The notes under the pieces: generated by a model
Seen by the model: the letters and a program-made list of their open reading frames with translations, nothing else
Told to the model about the DNA's origin: nothing
The model's database searches: none
In this document: positions 1-8,465 of the stretch, piece after piece
Layout: each line of letters begins with the position of its first letter
How positions within the stretch are numbered: the first letter of the stretch is position 1
Translations under genes and position numbers: made by a program
Source of the DNA: Bacteroidota bacterium
Lineage (GTDB): Bacteria; Bacteroidota; Bacteroidia; Bacteroidales; Dysgonomonadaceae
NCBI GenBank assembly: GCA_023418255.1
Contig: JAEZZZ010000080.1
Span: 1 to 12,147, forward strand
DNA length: 12,147 nt
Reading direction: 5' to 3'

Positions 1-67
1 TATATTCTTTAATGAGACAGTGTATGTCTAGTGTTGTCAGGCTTTCATTCGTTAAGTTGCGTCGCGT

Positions 68-2374
68 TTAGAATGGATAACCTATGGCGAAATGGAGTGC
101 AAAATCTCTTTTAAATTGAGGTTTAAATATAGTCCAGCGTTCATTTTTGGGAAGTCCCGGGTTGTGAGCTTTCATGCCGGCGTCGAGTCTAAGAACAAGA
201 AAATTTAGATTTAGTCGTAAGCCTAATCCGTAGGCTAATGCCAGCTCTTTATAAAATGAGTTGAAACGGAAATATCCGCCGGGTTGTTCTTCATAGTTTT
301 TGATTGTCCAATTGTTCCCGGCATCGACAAATGTGGCTAGTTCAAACAGTTTGTTGAGTTTTCGACGAAATTCTATGCTCATATCCAATTTAATATCGCC
401 CACTTTTCGGGCAAAGTCATATCCTTCTACCTCTCTATTATAAACGCCCGGTCCCAACGTGCGTGTACTCCATCCTCTAACACTGTTGGCGCCACCTGAG
501 AAATAGCGTTTTTCAAACGGCAAAATGGAGGAGTTGCCGTAGGGATATGCCACACCGATGGCTATATGTGCGGCAAGTACATTTTTGTGATCAAAAGAGT
601 AGGAGGGTGCAAAATCAAAATCACCCTTCACATATTCTGCGTATGGAATGCGAAAAATTTCTTGCTTTCCGCTTTTTCCAATGTGGCTTCCGCCCACTGC
701 CGAGACAAGGCGTGGTAGATGTCCGGCTACTTCCATTCCGGCACGAATTCTGAAAGGAAATTTAGGAAAGTGGTTGTAATGGATATTAGTATAGGCTATT
801 TCATAGGAGCTAAGTACGATGAGTTGTTGTTCGTAGCTGGCTTTTAGAATGGGGTTCAGATCCTCGTTCAGATAATGATCGATGAACCGCTTAGATTTCC
901 ATGGCATGCGTACATAGGTGATTGCAAGAGGTTTCACAACATTCATCAGGCGCCAGTCCATTCGTGCCCACTGGAATTTTGACGACATGTGAAAAAACTG
1001 ACGCAAATACTCGGGGCGCTTTTGAAAGGTTGCTCCAACAGAAAACTCTGTAGAGGCTGACGGTTGGTCTTTGAGTCGTTTCATTAGCCATGGCAGCAGC
1101 AGCTGTGGAACCGATAGAAATACCTCTGAGCCATATTCATAGTAGCTCTGTTCGAGTAAATTGGTGCTGTCACTGGCACTTATAAACTCGTACGCTCCAT
1201 TGAGGCGTATGCGCAACTGCTCCCCACCTTTGAATATGTTTCGATGTTCGTATGTTACGTTGCTCGCGATACCGAGGTCACCGGCAGTATTTGTGCCATC
1301 AAGCCCAAATTGCATGTAGTGAAGATTTCCCGGTGCGATGGTGATGTCAGCGTTTAAAAAATTGGAGTCGTTTCGTATAATGGGGTGTAGTGTGACCGCA
1401 GTTTGCGCGATGGGGCCCATTGTGTTAAGCGACGAGTAAGTACGTTCGATGATTTTATCGGAGAATAATCTTCCGGGACGTATAAAGGTATTGTAGTAAA
1501 TAGCCTGAGGCAAGAGGAATTGTTTTTTTGTGGACACCACATGGATGGTTCTGTACAATACGGTATCCAGCAAATAGTGACGATTGGAATCTGCTAAGAT
1601 CAGTGGGTCAATACCATTGAAAACAAACACGTCGCCTATTCGAAATCGCTGATGTGTTGTGCTGTCTGTGGGATTGTTTAACCCGAGGGTTATATCCACT
1701 TGATGGTTGCCTACGCAGGTGTCGGCCAGGTAGTAAAGGTGTTCTTTTGAAAAATTGTAATAGCCGTTGTTGCGTATCTCTGCTGTCATATTAACGCGTG
1801 CTTTTTCCAGTTCTTCCAGGTCGAAGCGAGCGTTTTCCCTAATGAAGTCCAGTTTTTTGTTTTCTTTAAGAATTTTGTAAATGGTGGTATCGGTTGCTCT
1901 TATGGTATCGCTAACATTGCGAATAAGGTATGGGGTGTTGCCGGTGATATGGTATGTAACGTGTGCCTTTTTGTCTTTCTTGAAAACCGTTGTATCCACT
2001 TCCGCGTTTAAAAAGCCCTTGTTGCTCAAATGCAGACGCAGTTGCTCCATGGACAAGCCCGTCAATCGATCGCTGTAGATCACGGGGGCCTCGCCATACT
2101 TTCTGAGTTGCCGGTTGAGCCATGTAGAGTCGTTATCAGCTATGTTGTACATGTGGAGTCGCACCTTTCCAAGTAGAAATACAGAAGAGTTTGGTCTTTG
2201 TCGCAAGTAGGGTTTTAAGTCCGATTTGCCCACGCCTTTGGTGTCGGTCTTTATGTCTACTTTATTTAACAGGTAACTGCCGTCGGCTACATGTTTCGTG
2301 GCGTCGCATCCCGTAAGGAAAATCCACAATGCCACCATAAGATAAAGTGTGTATTTGTTTGTCTTAGTCTTCAT
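68..2374 (-). CDS. tamL: TamL, lipoprotein-type Omp85/TamA-like outer-membrane assembly protein
   Basis: This is an outer-membrane 16-strand barrel of the Omp85 superfamily, the outer-membrane half of the TamA/TamB-type translocation and assembly module. The 768-residue protein starts with a basic, then hydrophobic signal peptide ending in the lipobox L20-T21-G22-C23. Cys23 should therefore be lipidated, which distinguishes Bacteroidota TamL from proteobacterial TamA. Residues about 32-340 are POTRA-like soluble repeats. From about residue 345 alternating beta strands form the barrel. The loop-6 signature VRGW lies at 632-635 inside GGANSVRGW, and the chain ends in the aromatic-terminated strand AIGYPF, as expected for a beta-signal. 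It lies 63 nt downstream of tamB on the same strand and is probably co-transcribed with it. The family assignment is firm. The substrate cannot be read from the sequence. Confidence 0.92.
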   Translation of the reverse strand: MKTKTNKYTLYLMVALWIFLTGCDATKHVADGSYLLNKVDIKTDTKGVGKSDLKPYLRQRPNSSVFLLGKVRLHMYNIADNDSTWLNRQLRKYGEAPVIYSDRLTGLSMEQLRLHLSNKGFLNAEVDTTVFKKDKKAHVTYHITGNTPYLIRNVSDTIRATDTTIYKILKENKKLDFIRENARFDLEELEKARVNMTAEIRNNGYYNFSKEHLYYLADTCVGNHQVDITLGLNNPTDSTTHQRFRIGDVFVFNGIDPLILADSNRHYLLDTVLYRTIHVVSTKKQFLLPQAIYYNTFIRPGRLFSDKIIERTYSSLNTMGPIAQTAVTLHPIIRNDSNFLNADITIAPGNLHYMQFGLDGTNTAGDLGIASNVTYEHRNIFKGGEQLRIRLNGAYEFISASDSTNLLEQSYYEYGSEVFLSVPQLLLPWLMKRLKDQPSASTEFSVGATFQKRPEYLRQFFHMSSKFQWARMDWRLMNVVKPLAITYVRMPWKSKRFIDHYLNEDLNPILKASYEQQLIVLSSYEIAYTNIHYNHFPKFPFRIRAGMEVAGHLPRLVSAVGGSHIGKSGKQEIFRIPYAEYVKGDFDFAPSYSFDHKNVLAAHIAIGVAYPYGNSSILPFEKRYFSGGANSVRGWSTRTLGPGVYNREVEGYDFARKVGDIKLDMSIEFRRKLNKLFELATFVDAGNNWTIKNYEEQPGGYFRFNSFYKELALAYGLGLRLNLNFLVLRLDAGMKAHNPGLPKNERWTIFKPQFKRDFALHFAIGYPF

Positions 2375-2420
2375 TCTTCTACCCTATAATACCTTAATCG
2401 AATTTGTTATTCGTTGTTTG

Positions 2421-2441
2421 TCTATCTATCTATCTATCTAT
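2421..2441. repeat. (TCTA)5 tetranucleotide microsatellite at the tamB stop codon
   Basis: Five perfect TCTA units (2421-2440) plus one extra T. On the minus strand it reads as TAGA units, and the tamB stop codon TAG (2440-2438) is formed inside the tract. Changing the unit number would leave the TamB protein unchanged but would alter the spacing between the tamB stop and the tamL start at 2374. Confidence 0.9.
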
Positions 2442-5400
2442 TCATCATCTACTCTTTTCTCCTCTTTCTTTTTTATTCGGAATCGGAACAGTTCACGGAA
2501 TGTTTTTCCCTCTTTTGTGACCACAATTCCTGTGCCTTGTGTGGTTGGGGCGCGTCGTTCAAATCGTTGATTGGCACGATTGAACGCTCTTAACATCAGC
2601 CAGTTGTTAATATCATATTCAGCCTCGAACTCGCCCATAAATGTTTGCTGGCTCGATAGAGAGTTTTTGTCGCCATAGCTGAAATTGGTGTGGATACGCA
2701 GCCTGTCGTTGAGCAATCGTGTAGAAACATCTACGCCCATGCGTACGTTGTCTAGAGTTCCGTCTTCGCTTTGTAGGTTGGTGCTTATGGACCAGTTGTC
2801 GTTGAGCGCCGCGGCAAAGAGGGCGTCGAGTCCTTTTGTGAGTACTCCTGTCGCGCGTTGTGTGAAAAAATTGTTTCCAAAAACGGCATTGTTGGCACCT
2901 TCGGCAGAATAGAAACTGGATGTCATGATCAGATATGCAAATTGTTTGATCTTTGCCTCTTGCGTACTTACTAAACTGGACATTTTCTGCTGCACGTCGC
3001 TGGGAGCATCGGGCAGTTCGATGCCATAATCCAATTTTATTTCGTCAAGGTCGCCTTTCACGTTTAAGATGGTGTTTACTGTTACGCGCGTATTTTTTAT
3101 ATCTGTCTTAAAACTTTCGCTTAATGTGGATAGGTCGGCATTGACCGGATGATAGGCCGTGATGTTAAAGCGTGTGCTCAACGGATTGCCTATCAAGGTG
3201 ACGGTGCTTCCCTCTCTAATTCTGAAGTCGATTGTTTTCAGGCCTTGTATGTTGTATTTGAATTTTCCATCTTGTGCAATGTAGTCGCCGTAGATGCGTG
3301 CCGCCGGTTCTGATTTGGAGTCGAAACGCACGTTTAATTTTGCTGTTCCATTCAATCTTATGGCATCGCCGGTGGTAGGGTTAATAAGAACACCTGCTTC
3401 CAACATTGGGTTAAGCTCCACATTGGCACGAAATTGAATGGGAATTGCATTTTCATTGCGAGTGTTTATCCGTTTTTTCTTGTCTTTATCTTTGATGAGG
3501 AAAGATAGCGAATCATTTGGCTCGGGAGTGTTGATGTATATGATTCCTTTATATTCGTTTGCTGATGCTGTTTGTGGCAATTCAATCATTACTTTTGATT
3601 TGCTGCTGTTATATAAATCGGCATTGCCAAAAATGCCTTTGGAAGAACCAATTACTTTGATGTCGCCACTCAGTTTCAGGTTGCCGTACGCAATCAGGTC
3701 GGTTCGCATTTCATTGTTTAACAGTAGAAAGTCGTCCATGTGTATATTTGCTTCATAAGCGAGTTTGCCAAAGTTGCTATGCGACAACTTTACGTTTAGG
3801 AGTGCCGTGTGGTTGTTATTATCGCGTATCACAAGATTGTGCAAACCAATGTTGTCCTTCGTAATTCGGATGGTGTCGGAAATGTGGTAGGTAACATTGG
3901 TATATGCCACTTTCATGATTCCTTTATCTACTCCAAGCCAGCCTTCGGCAATCGGATTTGAAATATTTCCGGTAACATTGATTTCACAGTTGATGTTCCC
4001 GGATAGTTCGCTAAAAGCTGTTTCGGCGAAAGGTTGAACCAATTTGAGTGGCAACTCCCGCATTTTGAGTTTTACTTTCATCGACTTTTGGGTCTTTTCG
4101 TTTTTAGGCACAAATCCGTTAACATGGAAAGGAGTATTCGCATTCTGTGTGAGATAGGCATCAAGCATAATACCCTCGTTTTTGCTATCCCAATTGGCAT
4201 CAATGGTAAAGTCGCCCACGGTATCGTTGTTGGCAATAATGTCGTTGACGCGTAAACCATCGGTATAGATAATGGGTTTGTCCAATGCTTGGCGTACGAT
4301 GATATCTCCATTGATGAGTCCCTCGAAATTGGTGATATCAAATGCGGCAAGAATGGTTTTTAAATCGGTATTTTGGAAAAAAACACGCACTTTGTCTTCT
4401 TGCCTCTTCGAGGCAACGCCTTCGATTCCCAAAAGGAGCATGTCTTCTTGTTGCAAGCCAAAATTCTTGATCGTTATGCTTTCAGGCGTATAATGTACTT
4501 TTGCGTGACGACATAGAATATTTTTTTTGTTGAATGAAATGCTTGTCGGCAATATTTCGATGTTGACGAGAAGTGAGTCGCGGTGGTCTCTGTCGAGCCC
4601 TAGGGCTATTTGTAGCTCTCCATTGGATTTTGTGACTTTGTTTTGAACGTTGAAGAAGAGGTTATTCATCAACGAATTAGCATGAGCTCTCGTATTTAGC
4701 TTGGCATTGATGTGACCGTTATCTTGAACGAGGTAGCTGTTAAGATCAAGTTTAATGTCCGCAAGGGCCGATGTTTGAACATCTAGTCGAGTTTCGCGAA
4801 TGTCATTCTTGCCAACCATGAATCGCGACAAATGAGCATTTAGCCGGATGGCTTGATGGTCGATCATATTTATTGTGCCCGATATGTTACCCGGCTCTAC
4901 ATTATAGAAGGGCAGATCAAACGCATAGGAAATATCTTCCGTGTTTTTTAGATGAAGGTTGAAATTGAAGTTGTTTTTAAATGGTTTTTCTTTTCTTTTT
5001 TCATCTCTTTTTATGAGCGATGGCAGATGTGGTTGCAGAGCATGAATCAGTTCATCTGCAATGGTTGACAGATAGTAGTCGCCGGCAATTTCTCCATCCA
5101 GTATGGTGGATGAGATTTCTATTTTTTTTCCTTTCTCCGTGTCATTTGAGGCTGTCAGTTGAATTGCTCCGGGATTATAAATGAAATTGTCGTCGTAGAG
5201 AGATGTTCTGTCGATCAATATATTTCCCGTCATTTCATCTATGTTTCGTCCTTTCATATCGGCATCCATGCGCATAGATAGAAAAGGATTTTCCCATTTG
5301 TCCTCTACAAAAGGTTTCAAATTTAATTTGCGAATATCTCCTTTCACAATCAACCGCTTGATGTCGCCAAGAAAGAAGTTTGAGGAAATTGAAAAATCGT

Positions 5401-6940
5401 TATCCTCGTTCTTCAAATTGGCTTGGGCAACAATAGAGTCGCCTTTGTAAATGCCATTGAAGTGAAGATCTTTGTACAGCTCACTTTTATAAACCAACGA
5501 TTTTATTTCGCCATCAACAGCAATTCTCATGGGCTCCTTGCCGGGAACTTTCTCCAATTTGGTGTCGGCGTATAGCGTTGCATCGCCAAGTCCGATACTT
5601 TCTCCTAAAATGGAAGCCAAGCGGATGTTGTTAGCCTTTATTGGTCCGGCGAAGGTATATCCAAGTCCTTTACCGGTTTGATCCACTTTGCCTTCACCGG
5701 CAAGCGTTAGGGCTCCTTGTTTGGTTTGAACATCGCCTTTGTAGTGAAAACGCTTTAATTTCCCGGTTGCTTTCAGTCGCGCGTCAATATTTCCTAACGC
5801 GTTGAGCTGTTCGGGTGAAACATATTCCTTGCTGCCGATTTGGATAAATGCCTCCAAATCTTCGGGTGATATTTTCAACTCTTTTATTTCTATATTCATA
5901 TCGGAATTATTCACCTTGTTGTAGTCGGCAATAAATCCCTCTATTGACAGGCGCGTCTGATCTCCATAGGATGCTCTGAGTTGATGCACTTTGGCTTGTG
6001 GCAAACGTCCCTCCAAATCGGCAGCAAAAGTCAAGGTTTTATTCAAATGTGCCAAATCTTTTGCAAAAATGGCGACATCTTTTGCTTCTATCTGTTGGCT
6101 TTTCGCTTTTATCGAAAATTGTTTTGTTTCGAGGTCGAAACTTGCATCGGCAACATTCAAATGTGAGTCGTTGAGGGTTATTTCTAGGCGTTTAGTCCAT
6201 AGTCGTGAGTCGGTTGAGCGTATCATCCCTTGAAAATCATCGACTGTGAGCCCGGCGTGTACTTCGTGAAAACGCAGTGTAAGAATATTCGCTTTCAGTC
6301 GCTTCATATCCAATGACTGCAGACCGCCAATCAGCGTTAAATCTCGCAAAAATAGATGATTCGGATTAAATTCATTTGGCGTATCGGGTTCCGAATCGAC
6401 ATCGTACCGAAGTGTTCCACTTGTCAGTTGTATGTTGTCAATGCCGATATGCATCGGTTTTTTTTCTTTCTTCTTTTTGGGCTTGTCGCTTGCGAAAGCG
6501 TCAATAATAAATTGAAAATTAAAAGGTGCTTCGGGCTTTTTTTTGTTTACTTTGCCTGTGAAATTATCCATCGAAATGTGGTGAATGTCTAACCTGTTCT
6601 TGAGTAAACCCGGAAGATGAACCTTGGCGGAAAGTTTTTCGGCATACAGTAGCGTATCCCTTTGCTGATCTTCCAGATAAATCCCTTTTAGTTCCACCGT
6701 ATTGAACATTTTTATGCGTACTTTTTCAATACTCATCTCTGTTTTGAGAATCGGTTTCAGCTTTTTTAGGGCGAATTTTGCCGCACTATGCTGAACAGCG
6801 GGAATAGAAAACAATAATACCAGTATAATATTGAGCAATACTATACAAATAATTATAATGGATAGAATTTTTAGAATCTTTTTTGTCACCGTAAATAATA
6901 ATAATCTATTAATTTGCAATAATACGAAAAAAATAGGCAC
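2438..6940 (-). CDS. tamB: TamB-family (AsmA-like, DUF490) translocation/assembly module protein
   Basis: TamB proteins are anchored in the inner membrane and span the periplasm as a long beta-rich groove. They are linked to outer-membrane protein assembly and to phospholipid transport between membranes. The 1500-residue product has one N-terminal membrane segment (about residues 25-46, very Ile/Leu-rich) and then more than 1000 residues of repetitive beta-strand pattern. The C-terminal DUF490-type domain covers roughly the last 400 residues, including the run GDLDEIKLDYGIELPD and the Bacteroidota-style end GTGIVVTKEGKTFRELF. A Lys-rich stretch occurs at 153-162, and the charged tail is KKKEEKRVDDE. 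The 6940 start is GTG. A second in-frame GTG at 6889 (residue 18) gives MTKKILKILSI, which looks more like a normal family start and is my preferred alternative. It lies between queA and tamL, consistent with a TamB-TamL pair. Confidence 0.92.
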   Translation of the reverse strand: MPIFFVLLQINRLLLFTVTKKILKILSIIIICIVLLNIILVLLFSIPAVQHSAAKFALKKLKPILKTEMSIEKVRIKMFNTVELKGIYLEDQQRDTLLYAEKLSAKVHLPGLLKNRLDIHHISMDNFTGKVNKKKPEAPFNFQFIIDAFASDKPKKKKEKKPMHIGIDNIQLTSGTLRYDVDSEPDTPNEFNPNHLFLRDLTLIGGLQSLDMKRLKANILTLRFHEVHAGLTVDDFQGMIRSTDSRLWTKRLEITLNDSHLNVADASFDLETKQFSIKAKSQQIEAKDVAIFAKDLAHLNKTLTFAADLEGRLPQAKVHQLRASYGDQTRLSIEGFIADYNKVNNSDMNIEIKELKISPEDLEAFIQIGSKEYVSPEQLNALGNIDARLKATGKLKRFHYKGDVQTKQGALTLAGEGKVDQTGKGLGYTFAGPIKANNIRLASILGESIGLGDATLYADTKLEKVPGKEPMRIAVDGEIKSLVYKSELYKDLHFNGIYKGDSIVAQANLKNEDNDFSISSNFFLGDIKRLIVKGDIRKLNLKPFVEDKWENPFLSMRMDADMKGRNIDEMTGNILIDRTSLYDDNFIYNPGAIQLTASNDTEKGKKIEISSTILDGEIAGDYYLSTIADELIHALQPHLPSLIKRDEKRKEKPFKNNFNFNLHLKNTEDISYAFDLPFYNVEPGNISGTINMIDHQAIRLNAHLSRFMVGKNDIRETRLDVQTSALADIKLDLNSYLVQDNGHINAKLNTRAHANSLMNNLFFNVQNKVTKSNGELQIALGLDRDHRDSLLVNIEILPTSISFNKKNILCRHAKVHYTPESITIKNFGLQQEDMLLLGIEGVASKRQEDKVRVFFQNTDLKTILAAFDITNFEGLINGDIIVRQALDKPIIYTDGLRVNDIIANNDTVGDFTIDANWDSKNEGIMLDAYLTQNANTPFHVNGFVPKNEKTQKSMKVKLKMRELPLKLVQPFAETAFSELSGNINCEINVTGNISNPIAEGWLGVDKGIMKVAYTNVTYHISDTIRITKDNIGLHNLVIRDNNNHTALLNVKLSHSNFGKLAYEANIHMDDFLLLNNEMRTDLIAYGNLKLSGDIKVIGSSKGIFGNADLYNSSKSKVMIELPQTASANEYKGIIYINTPEPNDSLSFLIKDKDKKKRINTRNENAIPIQFRANVELNPMLEAGVLINPTTGDAIRLNGTAKLNVRFDSKSEPAARIYGDYIAQDGKFKYNIQGLKTIDFRIREGSTVTLIGNPLSTRFNITAYHPVNADLSTLSESFKTDIKNTRVTVNTILNVKGDLDEIKLDYGIELPDAPSDVQQKMSSLVSTQEAKIKQFAYLIMTSSFYSAEGANNAVFGNNFFTQRATGVLTKGLDALFAAALNDNWSISTNLQSEDGTLDNVRMGVDVSTRLLNDRLRIHTNFSYGDKNSLSSQQTFMGEFEAEYDINNWLMLRAFNRANQRFERRAPTTQGTGIVVTKEGKTFRELFRFRIKKKEEKRVDDE

Positions 6941-7015
6941 TATCCTTTTAAAAAGAACAGATTTAACTATTTTTTTTGTGCCTTTTAGAAAATTCTTCTT
7001 TCCGGAATAAATAAA

Positions 7016-8248
7016 TTATGGTCTGCATTGCCACAAAAGAGAGCTGTCTCCGTAGCTCAAAAATCGATAATCGTGTTCAAGCGCATAATTGTATATTTTT
7101 TTCCAATCTTCGCCCACAAAGGCGGCAATCAGCAGCAGCAATGTGCTTTGAGGCTGATGAAAATTGGTGATAATGGCGTCCGTATAATGGAACGAATATC
7201 CGGGCGCGATCATGATTTGTGTCGCCGCAACAAGTCTTTGTTGATCTGTTGCTTGCATGTGGCGCAAAATGTTTCGCAGTGCCTCTTTTGGGGAAGTGTT
7301 TACTGTATTTATATATGGCTCCCATTGCGAAACAAAGAGTTCTCTTTCAATTTCATTTTTTTTATCACCCAATTTTTTGCCGATGTAATAAAGACTTTCT
7401 ACTGTTCGCATCGAAGTTGTTCCTACAACGATAAGTGGTTTCTTATTGTTGGCAAGAAGTTCAACGGTCTTTCGTGATACAGAAATAATCTCGGTATGCA
7501 TGCTGTGTTCACCAATATTTTCTGATTTTACGGGTTTAAATGTTCCGGCACCAACATGCAGCGTTACTTCTGCCGTTTTGATGTTTTTTTTGCACAGTTC
7601 TTGAAGCACTTTTTCCGTAAAATGCAATCCGGCTGTTGGTGCTGCTACTGAGCCTTCAACATGCGCGTAGACGGTTTGATAGGTTTCCTTATCTTTCTCC
7701 TCCGTAGGGCGGTTCATGTAGGGCGGAATGGGAAGTATTCCCGCCAATTCCAACACTTCGGAAAAAGAGACATTCGGATTGTTCCATGAAAATTTCACCA
7801 ATGTTTCCTCGTTACTGACACCCACCTTTTCTGCCGTAAGGGTGAGATTTGCCTGTTGGGTCTCAATATGCATTTTGAGCGCCTCGTTTTTCCAACGTTT
7901 TGCATTGCCAATCATGCAGTGCCACACACACGCTTCGTGTGAACTGAAATTCAACGTATAATCTGCCGGCGCGCATGGAGACAAACAAAACACCTCAATA
8001 GTCGCTCCGGTTGGTTTTTGAAATAGCAATCGAGCATGGATAACACGCGTATTGTTGAAAAGCAGCAAACTTTCTTCAGGAATTAGTCCGGGCAGTTGAT
8101 GAAATGTTGCCGATGAAATAGCCCCGTTTTCATAACAGAGCAACTTTGATGTGTCTCTTTGCCGCAAAGGATATTTGGCTATTCTTTCTTCCGGAAGTTC
8201 ATAGCTGAAGTTCTTGATAGGTATTGTTTCAATCTCCCTTTTTTTCAT
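7016..8248 (-). CDS. queA: S-adenosylmethionine:tRNA ribosyltransferase-isomerase QueA
   Basis: QueA transfers and isomerises the ribosyl group of S-adenosylmethionine onto preQ1 in the tRNA wobble position, giving epoxyqueuosine, a late step of queuosine synthesis in the cytoplasm. The family motifs appear in order: NNTRVIHARL (65-74), ILPIPPYMNRP (171-181), VAAPTAGLHFT (201-211), VGAGTFKPV (232-240), HSMHTE (248-253), GTTSMRTVES (276-285), ITNFHQPQSTLLLL (360-373) and the C-terminal YRFLSYGD (394-401). At 410 residues it is longer than the roughly 350-residue E. coli enzyme, which matches the long form found in Bacteroidota. The extra length lies before residue 165. The ATG at 8248 is preceded by a good Bacteroidota promoter. 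It is the first gene of the probable queA-tamB-tamL unit, with a 75-nt gap to the 6940 start of tamB. Confidence 0.95.
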   Translation of the reverse strand: MKKREIETIPIKNFSYELPEERIAKYPLRQRDTSKLLCYENGAISSATFHQLPGLIPEESLLLFNNTRVIHARLLFQKPTGATIEVFCLSPCAPADYTLNFSSHEACVWHCMIGNAKRWKNEALKMHIETQQANLTLTAEKVGVSNEETLVKFSWNNPNVSFSEVLELAGILPIPPYMNRPTEEKDKETYQTVYAHVEGSVAAPTAGLHFTEKVLQELCKKNIKTAEVTLHVGAGTFKPVKSENIGEHSMHTEIISVSRKTVELLANNKKPLIVVGTTSMRTVESLYYIGKKLGDKKNEIERELFVSQWEPYINTVNTSPKEALRNILRHMQATDQQRLVAATQIMIAPGYSFHYTDAIITNFHQPQSTLLLLIAAFVGEDWKKIYNYALEHDYRFLSYGDSSLLWQCRP

Positions 8249-8300
8249 TTTTTAATTGTCTTGATCCGCATTTTTTTATAATATTAATGGATTTTTTCGG

Positions 8301-8332
8301 CAAAAATAGTCAACTTTGTAAAATAGAACAAC
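8301..8332 (-). promoter_or_regulatory. Putative queA promoter (Bacteroidota -33/-7 type)
   Basis: On the minus strand the sequence reads GTTG (8332-8329), then 20 nt, then TATTTTTG (8308-8301). This fits the Bacteroidota pattern TTTG-N19-21-TAnnTTTG with one mismatch in the -33 box. Transcription would start near 8294, giving a leader of about 45 nt before the queA ATG. No preQ1 riboswitch fits in so short a leader. Confidence 0.6.
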
Positions 8333-8335
8333 TTT
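8303..8335. repeat. Imperfect tandem duplication covering the queA promoter
   Basis: The block AAAATAG-T-CAACTTT (8303-8317) recurs as AAAATAG-AA-CAACTTT (8320-8335) with a 17-nt period. On the minus strand the first-read copy supplies the -33-like GTTG and the second copy supplies the -7 box. It may be a local duplication or a pair of regulator half-sites. Confidence 0.55.
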
Positions 8336-8389
8336 TTCGTTAATCTAAATGTGCAGAAGACAAGCTTGCTTGGATTATGCTATGGCGAG

Positions 8390-8426
8390 AAAAGGTCTAA
8401 CAATATTAAACCTTTTTTTATCTTTG
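8390..8426 (+). promoter_or_regulatory. Putative promoter of the DUF2027-Smr gene, overlapped by a dyad
   Basis: A perfect -7 box TATCTTTG lies at 8419-8426, about 40 nt before the preferred ATG at 8466. No clear TTTG -33 box is seen. An inverted repeat AAAAGGT (8390-8396) / ACCTTTT (8410-8416) with a 13-nt spacer covers the -33 and spacer region. It could be an operator, though the arms are simple in composition. Confidence 0.55.
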
Positions 8427-8465
8427 CACGATAAGAAAGGGTATGGTTATAAAAATAGATTTACA

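Noticed and set aside
15..29. AGACA-GTGTA-TGTCT hairpin after tamL as a terminator
   Set aside because: Only a 5-bp stem, with no T-tract on the minus strand. It may be part of an element beyond the window but is not supported here.
2421..2441. Phase-variable ON/OFF coding switch of TamB by the TCTA repeat
   Set aside because: The stop codon precedes the rest of the repeat, so changes in unit number cannot shift the TamB frame. Only the intergenic spacing can change.
3438..3758. 106-codon plus-strand ORF opposite tamB
   Set aside because: Antisense to the beta-rich body of TamB, with no start signals or known motifs.
7028..7477. 149-codon plus-strand ORF opposite queA
   Set aside because: It lies fully antisense to a gene with all QueA motifs. 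Its product has no recognisable domain and its composition fits a shadow frame.
8249..8300. preQ1 riboswitch in the queA leader
   Set aside because: The leader is only about 45 nt and shows no preQ1-type hairpin with an A-rich tail. QueA is also rarely under such control.
8349..8465. N-terminal extension of the Smr protein from an ATG at 8349
   Set aside because: The extension contains the -7 box (8419-8426), its residues do not look like the family, and MNKLHVGD at 8466 is the conserved start.
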